Of a stretch of 64,000 nt of DNA, positions 50,923 through 61,390 are shown one piece after another. Every line of letters begins with the position of its first letter. Position 1 is the stretch's first letter. Where the stretch lies: assembly GCF_041956535.1 (NCBI RefSeq), contig NW_027192209.1, positions 384,092-448,091 on the forward strand, in the 5' to 3' direction. The notes beneath the pieces were generated by a model. It did not search any database. It had not been told where the DNA came from and saw only the letters and a program-made list of their open reading frames with translations. The position numbers and the translations under genes were made by a program. This DNA is from Calcarisporiella thermophila CBS 279.70. Taxonomy: Eukaryota > Calcarisporiellomycota.

Positions 50923-51564
50923 TTACCAACCCCAACTACCGCAGCCATAAGGGACTCCGTACCCGATACTTCTAACGCCACAAGGCGAGATTCCGCCAAT
51001 CCTTCCAAGACCATAAGGCAAGATCCCCTGTCCAATTCCAGCTAAACCATATGCCGAGACACCAAATCCAATCCCTCCCATGCCGCCATATGGTATACCG
51101 TGGCTAATTCCCCCGCATCGCTTCACAACGGTGTTCGTATTAGCAACGTTGTACACATTGGCGTGGTTCTCTGCATTGGTGCATTCGTTAGCTTTGACAT
51201 TAGCAGCAAGGTTCGCACGATGCTTGCAGCAGCTATCCAAGTCGGCACCATTGGCATAATACGCGTTGTTGTAAACCCTAGGATAGCAGCCATATCCTCC
51301 ACATCCGCCATATCCTCCACATCCGCCATATCCTCCACATCCGCCATATCCTCCACATCCCCCATACACATCATATCCACATGGGTAAGACACGCCATAG
51401 GCACATGGGTAGCTCAAACCGTAAACAGATGGATTGCCGATACCATACGCGCCGCAACGTTTGTCGACAAGATTTTCTTCGTCAGTGAGAGGAGTAGCGA
51501 AAGAGGGGCAGACGACGGCAAGTAGAGCAAGAGGGAGAAGTACAAGGGAAGAGTTCTTGAGCAT
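50923..51564 (-). CDS. Secreted Gly/Tyr/Cys-rich repeat protein with dibasic sites
   Basis: Unspliced 213-residue frame. Residues 1-24 are a signal peptide (MLKNSSLVLLPLALLAVV, ending SFA). Two Lys-Arg sites (VDKR before CGAYGIG and VVKR before CGGIS) look like Kex2 cleavage points and would release two mature segments. The first contains four GGYGGC units coded by an exact 18-bp repeat plus YPCAYG/YPCGYD motifs; the middle is Asn/Ala-rich (HANVYNVANTNTVV); the last is Gly/Ile/Tyr-rich and ends YGCGSWGW. I know no family with this arrangement. It could be a wall or spore-coat protein or a processed repeat peptide precursor; nothing in the sequence decides. The frame extends to an ATG at 51681, but only 51564 starts the signal peptide. 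Confidence 0.7.
   Translation of the reverse strand: MLKNSSLVLLPLALLAVVCPSFATPLTDEENLVDKRCGAYGIGNPSVYGLSYPCAYGVSYPCGYDVYGGCGGYGGCGGYGGCGGYGGCGGYGCYPRVYNNAYYANGADLDSCCKHRANLAANVKANECTNAENHANVYNVANTNTVVKRCGGISHGIPYGGMGGIGFGVSAYGLAGIGQGILPYGLGRIGGISPCGVRSIGYGVPYGCGSWGW
51290..51361 (-). repeat. 18-bp tandem repeat (four units)
   Basis: Units at 51290-51307, 51308-51325, 51326-51343 and 51344-51361, identical except the last base of the fourth. Each codes for GGYGGC. Perfect identity suggests recent expansion and likely copy-number variation. Confidence 0.95.
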
Positions 51565-52451
51565 TTTGTCCGAGTTTGTCTTTGATTGCTTTGCTTGTTT
51601 TTTGTTTGAAGTGTTCTGAATATGTGAATTATTTTGCAAAATCCGGTCTTTATATTCTTTCCAACTCGGCACCTCCGTCATTAGTTTTATGCACTTTCAA
51701 CTTGATAATATCTCTTAAACAAGAGAATTCTTATTATACTAATTGATATCAAATGTTATTACCACATATTTGATGAACTCCCCGTCTAGGTCAAATTTAG
51801 GTAAGTAAACAGACTCTTGGAAGCTAGTTTGATATTTCAAAGTATGCACCCTTCGCTGAATGAATTTGTGTTGAGTATAGAACTATACCATTCGTACTAT
51901 CGTGTATGATGACTTTAAACCGCGCAGTTTGTTTCAGTGAGTATTAGAATGCCTTATTCCTCTAAGAGAAATATCAAATAATTCTATATGATTAATCAAG
52001 TAAATATAGGAGAAATTGAGATATTCTGAAGCATCTCTGACTTTGGTAAGTTAAAGCGAACAATACTAAGATAGTAGAGAAGGGCAGAAAACTTTGAAGA
52101 AGCCGAATAGTTTAGCAGTATAAAAAAAATCCTTGAATATATAAAATATTGTACATATCAATATCGGCATTATAGTTCTATAAGGCTTGGTATACACAAA
52201 TTATATTTCGCATATTGTCAAAGGACTTGGCCATTTTGGTTCCGAGTTTTTTCCCCCCCCAACTTCTATTCAATCCATTCAATTTGCCGCAAGGTGACGT
52301 TACCCAAGTAGCCTTTCCTCAACCCAGCAAAAAAAACGCGTTGAATCTCCCTTTATTAGCAGACTTACCAAGTTTTCTCTTTGTTAGCAAGTTCATCTCA
52401 GCCTTTTACTTATCATTTACATTATCATTATTTTTAGCTGCCAAAGCCAAC
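51565..52451. other. Divergent upstream region, repeat protein/GDI1
   Basis: 887 bp containing the promoters of both genes and probably a long GDI1 5' leader. A C8 run lies at 52252-52260. The open frame 52215-52466 overlaps the GDI1 start in another frame and is not considered real. Confidence 0.45.
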
Positions 52452-54294
52452 ATGGTATTAAATTGAATCATCTCTCAGTTTTATTTATATGAGTCTAGAT
52501 TTTAATGCAGTTACACTTCTCATAATTCATAGGATGAAGAATATGATGTCATTGTCTTGGGCACTGGCCTAACTGAATGCATTCTCTCTGGCCTTCTTTC
52601 TGTCGAAGGCAAGAAAGTGTTGCATTTGGACCGTAATGACTACTATGGAGGTGAGAGTGCTAGCTTGAACCTGACTCAAGTGAGTACTCGAGTGAAATTT
52701 GCATATATAATGAAAAGGCGGATAATAAATTAACATCATCTCATTCCTGATTAGTTTTATCGTAAATTCCGTGATGGTCAACAACAGCCGGCTGAATTTG
52801 GGCGTGACCGCGATTGGAATATTGATCTCATCCCCAAGTTCATGATGGCTGTAATTAGATTTTCGTATATATCGCTTAAAGGAGGACTTATTCAGCCCTC
52901 TTTTTATATTAGAACGGTGAATTGGTTAAAGTCCTTGTTCACACGGATGTAACTCGCTATTTGGAATTCAAGCAAATTGCAGGTTCTTATGTCTATCGAG
53001 ATGGTCGCATCTCCAAGGTTCCTGCCACAGAAATGGAGGCCGTTCGCTCTCCCCTCATGGGATTATTCGAGAAGCGTCGCGCCAAGAAGTTTTTCGAGTT
53101 CATTCAGAACTGGCGCGATGAAGATCCGGCCACTCACAATGGTATTTAAATATATTCTAACATAAAAATTTGCATAGTCAATATTAATTCTCGTAATAGG
53201 GGTTAACCTCGACACTTTGCCAATGTCTGAACTTTACAAGAAATTTGGACTTGAGCCTGGTACCCAAGACTTCATTGGCCATTCGCTAGCACTCCACTTC
53301 AATGATGAATACTTGAACCGTCCTGCTCGTGAAACTTACGATCGGATTATGCTCTATATGTCATCCATGGCCCGTTACGGAAAAAGTCCATATATTTATC
53401 CTCTATATGGACTGGGCGAATTGCCACAAGGATTTGCACGGTAAATGTATTCCAGTAATTTTTGAGCTTTAAAGAATTACAATTTTTCTCCTTATTTTTT
53501 AGTTTGAGTGCTATTTACGGAGGCACATATATGTTGGACAAGAAGGTTGATGAAATCGTGTTTGATGAATCTGGAAAGGTTTGCGGTGTGCGCGCCGGGG
53601 ACGAGGTAAGTTCTTATGCTATAGTAGGCTGTCGATTTGTTTGACCGGATTTGTTTCCATCGTTATAGACCGCCAAGTGCAAAGCCGTCATTTGTGATCC
53701 TTCTTATGCCCCGAATAAGGCGCGAAAAGTCGACTCAGTGGTGCGGGCTATTTGCATCCTTAAGCATCCTATCCCTAACACGGATAATGCTGACTCCGTG
53801 CAATTGATCATCCCCCAGAATCAAGTCGGTCGCAAGCATGGTGAGAACTGGTTATCTCATATCATGACAATCATATCTTGCTCAATTCCATGTTATTTCT
53901 AGACATTTACATTGCATGTGTATCGGCTGCCCACAATGTTTGCGCTAAAGACTATTATTTGGCGATTGTGTCGACCATCATTGAGACGGACAATCCGGAA
54001 AAGGAGATTCAGCCTGGATTGAATCTGCTTGGCCCGATTGTTGAACAGTGAGTCAACCTCCTTCATTACCAGTATTAAGGGTCGTTATGCTTACATGCAC
54101 TTGGTAGATTTATTTCGGTTTCCCCTATTGAAGAGCCTATTGCAGACGGCACGCAAGACCAACTCTTCATCTCGCGAAGCTACGACGCAACTTCGCATTT
54201 TGAAAGCGTGTGCGACGACGTCAAGGATGTTTACCGTCGTTTGACAGGCAAGGAGTTGGTGTTGAAGCAGCGCCCAAATGAGGCCGAGGCATAA
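52452..54294 (+). CDS. GDI1: Rab GDP-dissociation inhibitor
   Basis: Extracts prenylated GDP-Rab from membranes and recycles it. Exons 52452-52454, 52533-52679, 52755-52850, 52913-53141, 53200-53440, 53503-53605, 53669-53840, 53903-54047 and 54108-54294 give 440 residues. The first coding exon is the ATG alone, joined to [20 protein letters not shown], the invariant GDI N-terminus. Other landmarks: [77 protein letters not shown] and GGTYML. Length and motifs separate it from the longer Rab escort protein. Confidence 0.96.
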
Positions 54295-54575
54295 ATAGTT
54301 AGCAATCTTCCACATTTCTCTTTTTTTTTTCACTTTTTTTCTTATATTTTTTTGATACAGTATAAAGATCTGAAATAAATATTTCGAATAAAGTTTTAAT
54401 TTTTTTTTTAAATTCAGCACTCTTCGATTTTTTTTTTGTAACCCGAGCGTTAGACCCATTAGGTCAAAGGGTAAAGAGGGTGATTTGAATAACATAGGTA
54501 AGTGAAAATCCAGAAAAACCACTAATAAATGTTTACCATTAGGATGTGATTGCTTTCTTCATCATATTTTTAAAA

Positions 54576-55333
54576 ATGATTCGATGTTTACTCACATTAC
54601 TTCTCTTAGCGCCTGCATTTGCGCAAAACCAAACCTCCTCAGATGCCCCTTCTAATACCCCGATTAACATCCAAAACACTACGCTCCCTTTCTTGCTCGA
54701 AGGCGGGGCCAATGCTTCCGTTTCACTCTCTTTCAACGAAAATAAGACTTCCATAAGTCTATTCCTCCAGCCTTCTGCCAACGACACTCTCGAGCCTCGG
54801 TGTATGACTTTATTTTTCAACGCTCCACGTCTTGCAGATGAAGCAACTAAAGGCAAAACGACGGACAATAAAGAGGCGAATACAAGAGCATGCAATTTTA
54901 AGGGATGGGATGCAGATTGTGCCGATCATATTAGAATCAATGGCTGTGCTCCGGGGGGCCTTGTTTACACGTTGCCACCGACATGCGAGCAACGAGACAT
55001 GATTGCAAGTACGTATATATTGAGACACTTAATATGTTAGGGAGAGACTAAAAAGATGACATGTTTTATTCATTAGTTCCGATTAATATAACGGGCGTGG
55101 TGGGTAAAAACAACCCTGCTCAACCCATCTTCACAAGCACAACGTCTCTAGGGATGCGCATGCTTTCTAACTCGTCAGTTGCGATAGCATGGACTCGCGG
55201 TTCTGGAAATATGCAGACATCTACAACACTCACATGCAACAATGTCATCGCAAATGCTTCGATTAAATCATCGACCTTAGCTATGGGATGGATATTGATT
55301 CTGGTCGTAGCAAGTTCAGCTATACTTCTCTAG
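54576..55333 (+). CDS. Secreted, probably GPI-anchored or tail-anchored glycoprotein of unknown function
   Basis: Exons 54576-55008 and 55077-55333 give 229 residues. Signal peptide at residues 1-16 (MIRCLLTLLLLAPAFA). At least eight N-x-S/T sites (NQT, NTT, NAS, NKT, NDT, NSS) and several cysteines (CMTLF, RACNF, DADCADH, NGCAPG, PTCEQ). The C-terminus is a short hydrophobic stretch (LAMGWILILVVASSAILL) right at the end with a small-residue region before it (NASIKSS), which fits a GPI-attachment signal; a simple membrane anchor cannot be excluded. No domain is recognised. It lies between GDI1 and the EF1Bgamma-type GST, tail-to-tail with the latter. Confidence 0.72.
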
Positions 55334-55825
55334 AAAAGCTATATATATAGTTAGATATCATTATATTGTACTTTTTAGCGACTTCGTTTTGTCAATCCTC
55401 TATCCTTTCTATTATTAGAGAGGGAAAGAAAAAAATATAGACCTTCAATGCAAAATTTGGTTATTGATATCGACACAGCTTGAGATTAAATCATCCTCTT
55501 GATAGTTTCTTTCAAATTATCGTTGCAGTTTTTCACGAGATGATCCTGGTTTGATGGGTATAGCCCCGATTGTTCACAAGCATTAGTAAGCTCTCTAGTA
55601 ATTAGTTTTGATATCTCATTTTTCAGTAGGGGAAACCAATAAGACCAATGATGTTATTTTGACAGAAATGATCAGACAGAAGAGAGCAAAGCATAAATGA
55701 AAACGCTTTCAAACAGAATGATTTTTATTAGTATGAAGGCTGTGAGCAGATTTACTACTGGAGCCCGCGTGCTCTTTTTCAAACATTGGAAGAGCCACGA
55801 ATTTTTTTGGCGGGGGGTCAGGAGT
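55334..55825. other. Intergenic, convergent region
   Basis: Between the 3' ends of the glycoprotein and GST genes. I looked here on minus for the missing EF1G domain of the GST gene and found nothing similar. Confidence 0.55.
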
Positions 55826-56682
55826 TTACTTATTGGCAGGTTTCATGGTTTCCTTGCAGAGTTCAAATTCACCCACAACAGACTTGAACTGCTCAATGTT
55901 CTTACACATGGTAAAGTGGCGCGTCACATTTTGGTAGTCTTTGCGGAATTCTTCCTCAAAGAGGAATTGGAAGCCAAACTTCAGTGAGGTGAAAACGGCG
56001 ATATCCGCGAGGGTGATGGACTCACCAACCATATAGGTATGGCTGGCCAGGTGCTTGTCCAGACTGGCAAGTGCACGTTTGAGCGCGGTAATCGCCTTTT
56101 GATGCACAAACTCGTTGTATTGCATGTAGCCCATAAGAGGGCCACTCCATGCGGAAATGTGGGGGTTGAATTCATTTTCCGAATACAGAATCCACTGCCA
56201 GATCTGAGATGCCTCTTGTTTGTCTCGGCCAAGCAGGGGATTGTTATCTTTGGAGTTCGCAACTAGAAAAAGTACACACAGCCCGGATTAAATTCGCGTG
56301 CGTAAACAGTATTGCGAAAATAGATTTACCGTGGAACGCGATAGCGCTGCTTTCAAATAGCTTTAGCCCATCGGCGCCCTCAAAAGCCGGGACCTATAAG
56401 CAAGGTCAATTGTTTTCATTTCTCTCGTAATGTGCATTTCCAATGGTAAAATTCACCTTGCCAAGTGGGAACTTGGCGAGGAATTCCTTCGTATAATTGG
56501 TCTTGCCCATTTCGAAGTCGCCATCGATTTCTAACTCAGCACCACTATACTTGGCAGTGATGAGAATTTTCGCCACGCGTGGGTTGTGGGGGTAGGTGTA
56601 GAGTTTCTGTTATTACAGCATTCAATGTCGTGTTAATTATGAATTACTGAATATAAATCATAATACTCACACCGAAGACCAT
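55826..56682 (-). CDS. EF1Bgamma-class glutathione S-transferase, stand-alone
   Basis: Exons 56671-56682, 56457-56606, 56330-56393 and 55826-56262 give 220 residues. It matches the GST-like N-terminal half of translation elongation factor 1-gamma: KLYTYPHNPRVAKILITAKY, PLGKVPAFEGADGLKLFESS, IWQWILYSENEFNPHISAW, and the C-terminal helix set (HTYMVGESITLADIAVFTSL). The protein stops at KPANK, where full EF1gamma continues with a lysine-rich linker and the 160-residue EF1G domain. A GTAAAC overlaps the stop codon and could be a 5' splice site, but no downstream exon was found. Fungal genomes do contain short EF1Bgamma-class GSTs, so this may be a complete protein. The first coding exon is 12 nt. 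Confidence 0.85.
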
Positions 56683-57469
56683 TGTTCTCAAAAATTTTTA
56701 GAAAAAACCTGGGAATTAATTCTCGCCACATTTTCTCACCTTTTTACGCGCTCGATGGGGCGCATTTTTTCCGCAGCTAAGCTGAAGGGCTGAGGTTAAG
56801 TTCATTACTTGTTATGTATATATCAAGCGTGAGGTTGGGAGGACCAGAGGCAACAAAGAATTCAATTGGGATAGAGCAAAAGGAGGCAAAATGTGGCAGC
56901 GGTCGCGTTCCGAAGCTTCAAATTCAAGGATCAACAATAGAAAGAGTAGAAAGATCGCGCCTGATCCAGGAGGAAGACTAGCCCTTGCAAAGATTCTTAG
57001 TCCTTTCTATACTTTCTATTGTTTGAACTCTTTTTCCTAATCTTTGACTTAGTCTTCTGCTGCCTGGCATCAAACTACACCGAATCCAATGGTATATCTT
57101 GGATTGGTAACTTGGTATGCCGTCTACCCTAAGCCTCCTTTTTACGCTAGTATTTTCCCATCATGATTCCATACTCACGGAGGTTTAAGAGCAGAGTAAT
57201 AATAGGCATAACTTGGACCAAAACCCTCAACCCAAACTGAGAAATTAGCGAGAAATTAAAATGGGCATCTCATATTTTCGGATGGATCGGACACGTATTC
57301 CTATTCAGTTGCAATTCGAATCAAATTCAGGTGGAGTTCAAAAGTGAACGCGTTCCTTAGCAATCATCTCTTCTCCCCTAGCTATCGGTTGAGGTTTAGA
57401 TTGATAAATCGGCTCGCACTCCTACTGAATCTTTTCCTCACCTAATATTCACTTCTTCAGAACCTCACC
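56683..57469. other. Divergent upstream region, GST/CBS-PB1
   Basis: 787 bp less AT-rich than most spacers, probably two promoters and leaders. No RNA gene recognised. Confidence 0.45.
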
Positions 57470-59582
57470 ATGGCTACCATGTACAGATCTTCCCGCCGCC
57501 CTCCTAGCTTTCATGGTGATAGCTCTGAAGCTACCTCACCCAATGTTAATGATGCTAGGAAGCGGCAGTCCAAAAAAGATGAGGTAATCATTGATATATT
57601 CATGCTAATGCCATCGAATATTCATTAAGTGTTCAATCACTTTAATTGCAGGCTATTCGAAAGAAAATCGAGCAGGAACTTTCTAAAAAGCGCAACAGCC
57701 CTCGCCAAACCCGCCTTACTTCCAAGAAGCAGATCCAAGGTACTGTGAGCGCCCTGCGGCCATCGTTTGCTTTGACTGTGCGTGAGAATTGCTTGGTTGT
57801 GGAAGCGAGTCAATTGATGGCTGCAAAACGGAGCGATTGTGTGTTGGTGGTGGATGATGAAGATCGTCTCTGCGGAATTTTCACAGCTAAGGATATTGCA
57901 TTTCGATTGGTCGCAGAGGACTACGATGCCAGGTACTGCGAAAATGTTTGCTCAATTCTTCTTTTTTTTTAGATATTGATCTCCTATGTATCATAGAGCT
58001 ACTCCTGTCTCTGTAATCATGACAAGAAATCCAACTTGCGTAACCAGCGATACTCCAGCTCCAGATGCTTTAGAGACCATGGTGCAACGTGGGTTCCGAC
58101 ACCTTCCCGTTTTGAACGAGGATGGTGATGTGGTTGGGCTCTTGGATATTACTAAATGCTTGTTACAAGCTCTGGAAAGAATGGATCGTGCATTTGGGAC
58201 GTCTAGGAAACTTTATGAAGCTCTTGAGGGTGTTCAATCGGAATGGAGTGGCGCTGATCGCAGGTAATTCTGAAATAATTTTGGGTGCTAACTAGCTCAA
58301 TGCTGAAACGAATGCGTGTATCTACTATAGCTTCTTTTCGGTGATGAAGCAGATACGCGAGAAGATGTCCTGCCCGGATCTGAACTCAGTTCTTGATGGA
58401 GCTCAACACGCGGAAGTTGGTGTGCGCACCAATGTGCATGAGGCAGCAAAGTTGATGAAGTCAGTTCGCAAAACTTCTGTTCTTGTGATGGAGAATGGCA
58501 ACATTGCCGGCATCTTTACGTCGAAGGATATTGTATTGCGAGTCATTGCGGCGGGTTTGGCCCCTTCGTCATGTAGCGTTGTGCGCGTGATGACACCGCA
58601 TCCTGACACGGCTACGCCGACCACCACAATTTTAGATGCCCTGAAAAAAATGCACGAAGGACACTATCTCAATTTGCCTGTCATCGACGACATTAGCCGC
58701 GATGTGCTTGGGGTGGTGAATGTGCTCCAGCTGACTTATGCGATGTTGGAGGAAATCAGTAGTATTGAAGGACAAGGTGAGAAGGGAAGAGGGATGGTGA
58801 ACCGATTTTGGCAGTCATTTGCTACGCACGATGATGCGGAATCCGCCAGTGTCACTTCGGACACCGTTGCCTCCACACCAAGTGGGGCTGGGCATGTATA
58901 CCCCCCTACACCCTCAAGTATATCGCGCGCTTCGCGGCCCAATACCTATCCTTCTCGTGACTCGCCAACCCCATCTCAAAATTACCTTCATGAGGAGCAG
59001 GCTGCGGCCGAAGGAGAATACACATTCAAATTCCGGTCTCCAACTGGCAAAATGCACCGCTTTGTTGCCGAGACGAATTCTCTGTCCCACATCCGTGATG
59101 CCATTAAGTCTAAATTACTGAACGAGCGCATCAGTTTGGAGGACCTGGCTGCATCTCTTCACGCTGACACCTCGGATGCAGCCTTAGACGACAGCTGGAT
59201 CGCACTGAGCTACGTGGACGACGACAATGACCACGTGCTGATATCAAGCGACGCCGACCTGATGGACTCTGTACAGGTGGCGCGGAGACAGGGGGCGGGA
59301 AGAGTGATGCTCTATTTGCACGATCACCTGACTCAGCAGCCAATTACCGAGCCTGTTTTAGGGGCTACTGGCGGAGAGCTGGACCACAACCCGACGGCAT
59401 CGCGAGAAGACGAGAAGAGGGAAGTTGAGAAAAAAGCGAAGCGATTGACAGGAAAGAGAGAGGAGAAGCCTGCGCCGTTCGGAGGAATTCCCAACGAACT
59501 CCTTTTGCCGGGTGCGATTGTTGCGTTGGCCGCCACCATTCTTTGCGTATTTGTCGTTGGTCGGTTAACACGCTCGAAGTGA
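57470..59582 (+). CDS. CBS and PB1 domain membrane protein (Mug70-like)
   Basis: Exons 57470-57583, 57652-57932, 57997-58263 and 58331-59582 give 637 residues. Four CBS motifs form two Bateman modules: VEASQLMAAKRSDCVLVVDD with GIFTAKDIAFRLV, then PVSVIMTRNPTCV with GFRHLPVLNEDGDVVGLLD; and VHEAAKLMKSVRKTSVLVME with GIFTSKDIVLRVIAA, then VMTPHPDTATPTTT with HYLNLPVIDD. A Ser/Thr/Pro linker leads to a PB1 domain (about 490-575; YTFKFRSPTGKMHRF, ISSDADLMDSVQVAR). The last 25 residues are one transmembrane helix (LLPGAIVALAATILCVFVVG) and a short basic tail, suggesting a tail-anchored protein. Fission-yeast Mug70 has this layout; its molecular role is not well defined. Bateman modules usually bind adenosine nucleotides. 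Confidence 0.88.
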
Positions 59583-60185
59583 TTTTGCATAAGTTGCAAT
59601 GGTGTAGGAGGGTAGTCTTTGCTAAAGATCGTATAATGTTTCCCTTCTTTTTTTGTACCCATTTTGCTCATTTTCCTATCCTTATTTTATTCTATTTTTT
59701 TTCTTCTTTTTCTTCCTAATGATTTTTACTTCATTTATAATTTTACCACTGTATTAGTCTGAGGCTTATGTTATTTCACTTATCTAGGCTTTTATTTTTA
59801 TTCCTTTCTACCTTCTCTTGTCTTTATCTAAAGCTGATATTAAATCGACTGCTTTCTCTAAAAACCGCCGCATTTGTCCCTTAACAATGGAGATGCTCAA
59901 CTAGAAACAAAATTTATACCTCGCAGATCAGTGTTTGGACTCGATATTTCTCATAGACCGTGATCTCTCTAAGAATACCTCCACTTGTCTATGATTCCTC
60001 ACCTACATTCACCTACACGCGCTCTGTAGCAATGTAAAAGTCATGCTTTCAAGATTTTTCTTTGTAAATCCTTGGCCAAAGAGAAGTGTGGCGTAGTTGC
60101 TGGATCATCTAAATTCTATGGTTAACAGAAACTTTCTCCAAAGATCTTTTTTTCCTTTTCTTATCTCCTATAATCTAAAGATCCT
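59583..60185. other. Intergenic region upstream of the WBP2-like gene
   Basis: Pyrimidine-rich spacer between two plus-strand genes, presumably promoter and leader of the WBP2-like gene. Nothing else seen. Confidence 0.45.
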
Positions 60186-61153
60186 ATGGCGCTGAACTGG
60201 GCGATGCTTCGCGAAGACCGCACGCCGGTTCTTCTTCCACAAGAGAAAATGTTTATTCATCAGGGAGGAGTGCGATTGACATTAGATTGCACAGGAAGGT
60301 AATTCATGAAGGTGGCAAAATGGCTAGAATATAGATTAATCAATTAATTTTTGAATTTTGCAGAGGTTATCCCGGCAATTCGTAAGTTTCTCTCACATTT
60401 ACTCAATAGATCAAAAGCTTAAATCGCTTATCGATGCAATTCATATAGAGGCGGTGTTTATTGCTCTTCAAATGGAACCGTTTTTCTTTCCAACAGACGG
60501 GTAGGAGTATCTTCTATTATATCGACTAGTTCCCCTGTTACAATTCATTTGTTCCATCCGTGCAGATAGTCTACATATGTGCTAATCCACAACCTCACTT
60601 CCAATCACTTTCCGTACCTCTCCGACACTTATCACAAGCTAAATTGAACCAACCTTGGCTTGGACCTAACAATGTAACTGCTGTAGTTCAACCCGTAGGT
60701 GCCCTCTTATTTCAACATGATCCCCATTGCACCAACGTCTTTTTACCGAAACATTTGTTTTTAGGTTAGAGAAGGGGGATTGGAGCTTCCCGGCGTGCTT
60801 AAGCTCGTATTCAACGAGAGTGGTGCATTCGATTTCTACTGCGTATTTCGTGAGCTGTTAGAACGCCTAGCAGGTAAATGCCCGCTCATTTTACCCTTTT
60901 TTTTTTGTATTCATCTCTTTTCTTGTTGCCAGAAAATGAAAGCGAAGCTCCTCCGGACCACTTCGAACCTCTTCCTGTCTATACCGCATCTATGGGCAGT
61001 AGCTCAACAAACATTTCACATACCCCTCCGGTTTCTTCCAGTTCACATTTTCCAGAACCAAGTGCACCGCTGGCAGAAAGTCCCGAGCCAGTGCCGATGA
61101 TTAGGGAAGACGAGCTTCCGCCCAGCTATGATGAGATCGTAAAGCACAGATGA
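60186..61153 (+). CDS. WBP2-like GRAM-domain protein
   Basis: Exons 60186-60298, 60364-60381, 60449-60500, 60566-60694, 60765-60873 and 60933-61153 give 213 residues. The N-terminal GRAM/PH-like domain matches WW-domain-binding protein 2: MALNWAMLREDRTPVLLP, FIHQGGVRLTLDC, GVYCSSNGTVFLSNRRIVYI, FQSLSVPLRHLSQAKLNQPW, GVLKLVFNESGAFDFY. The tail is disordered and ends ELPPSYDEIVKHR with a PPSY motif, the ligand of WW domains such as those of Rsp5/Nedd4 ligases. Exon 2 is only 18 nt (GYPGN region). A short direct duplication (about 61133-61165, AAAGCACAGAT twice) sits at the stop codon. Confidence 0.88.
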
Positions 61154-61390
61154 GATTGCAAAGCACAGATACTGCTCTTGATCACTCCATAATTGTGTGT
61201 ACGATCCACTTTTGCATAATTATTATCCCCTTCTCTTTATAAGTAATAATAGTAATAAGCTTAGAAGACCGTCAAATCTCTATGAAGCTGAAGCAATGGA
61301 AATAGAGTGTATATTCAAAGCCTGGCAGAAAATGAGCCCAATATTTAAATTTAAAATAGCAAAGAAGAAAAAAAAAAAACAGAAACTCCG

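Noticed and set aside
51100-51525. 141-codon plus-strand frame with SSTSAI repeats
   Set aside because: Antisense shadow of the Gly/Tyr/Cys-rich gene; the repeat is just the 18-bp unit read backwards.
52215-52466. 83-codon plus frame ahead of GDI1
   Set aside because: Overlaps the GDI1 start; its end is the GDI1 ATG and first intron. Probably leader sequence.
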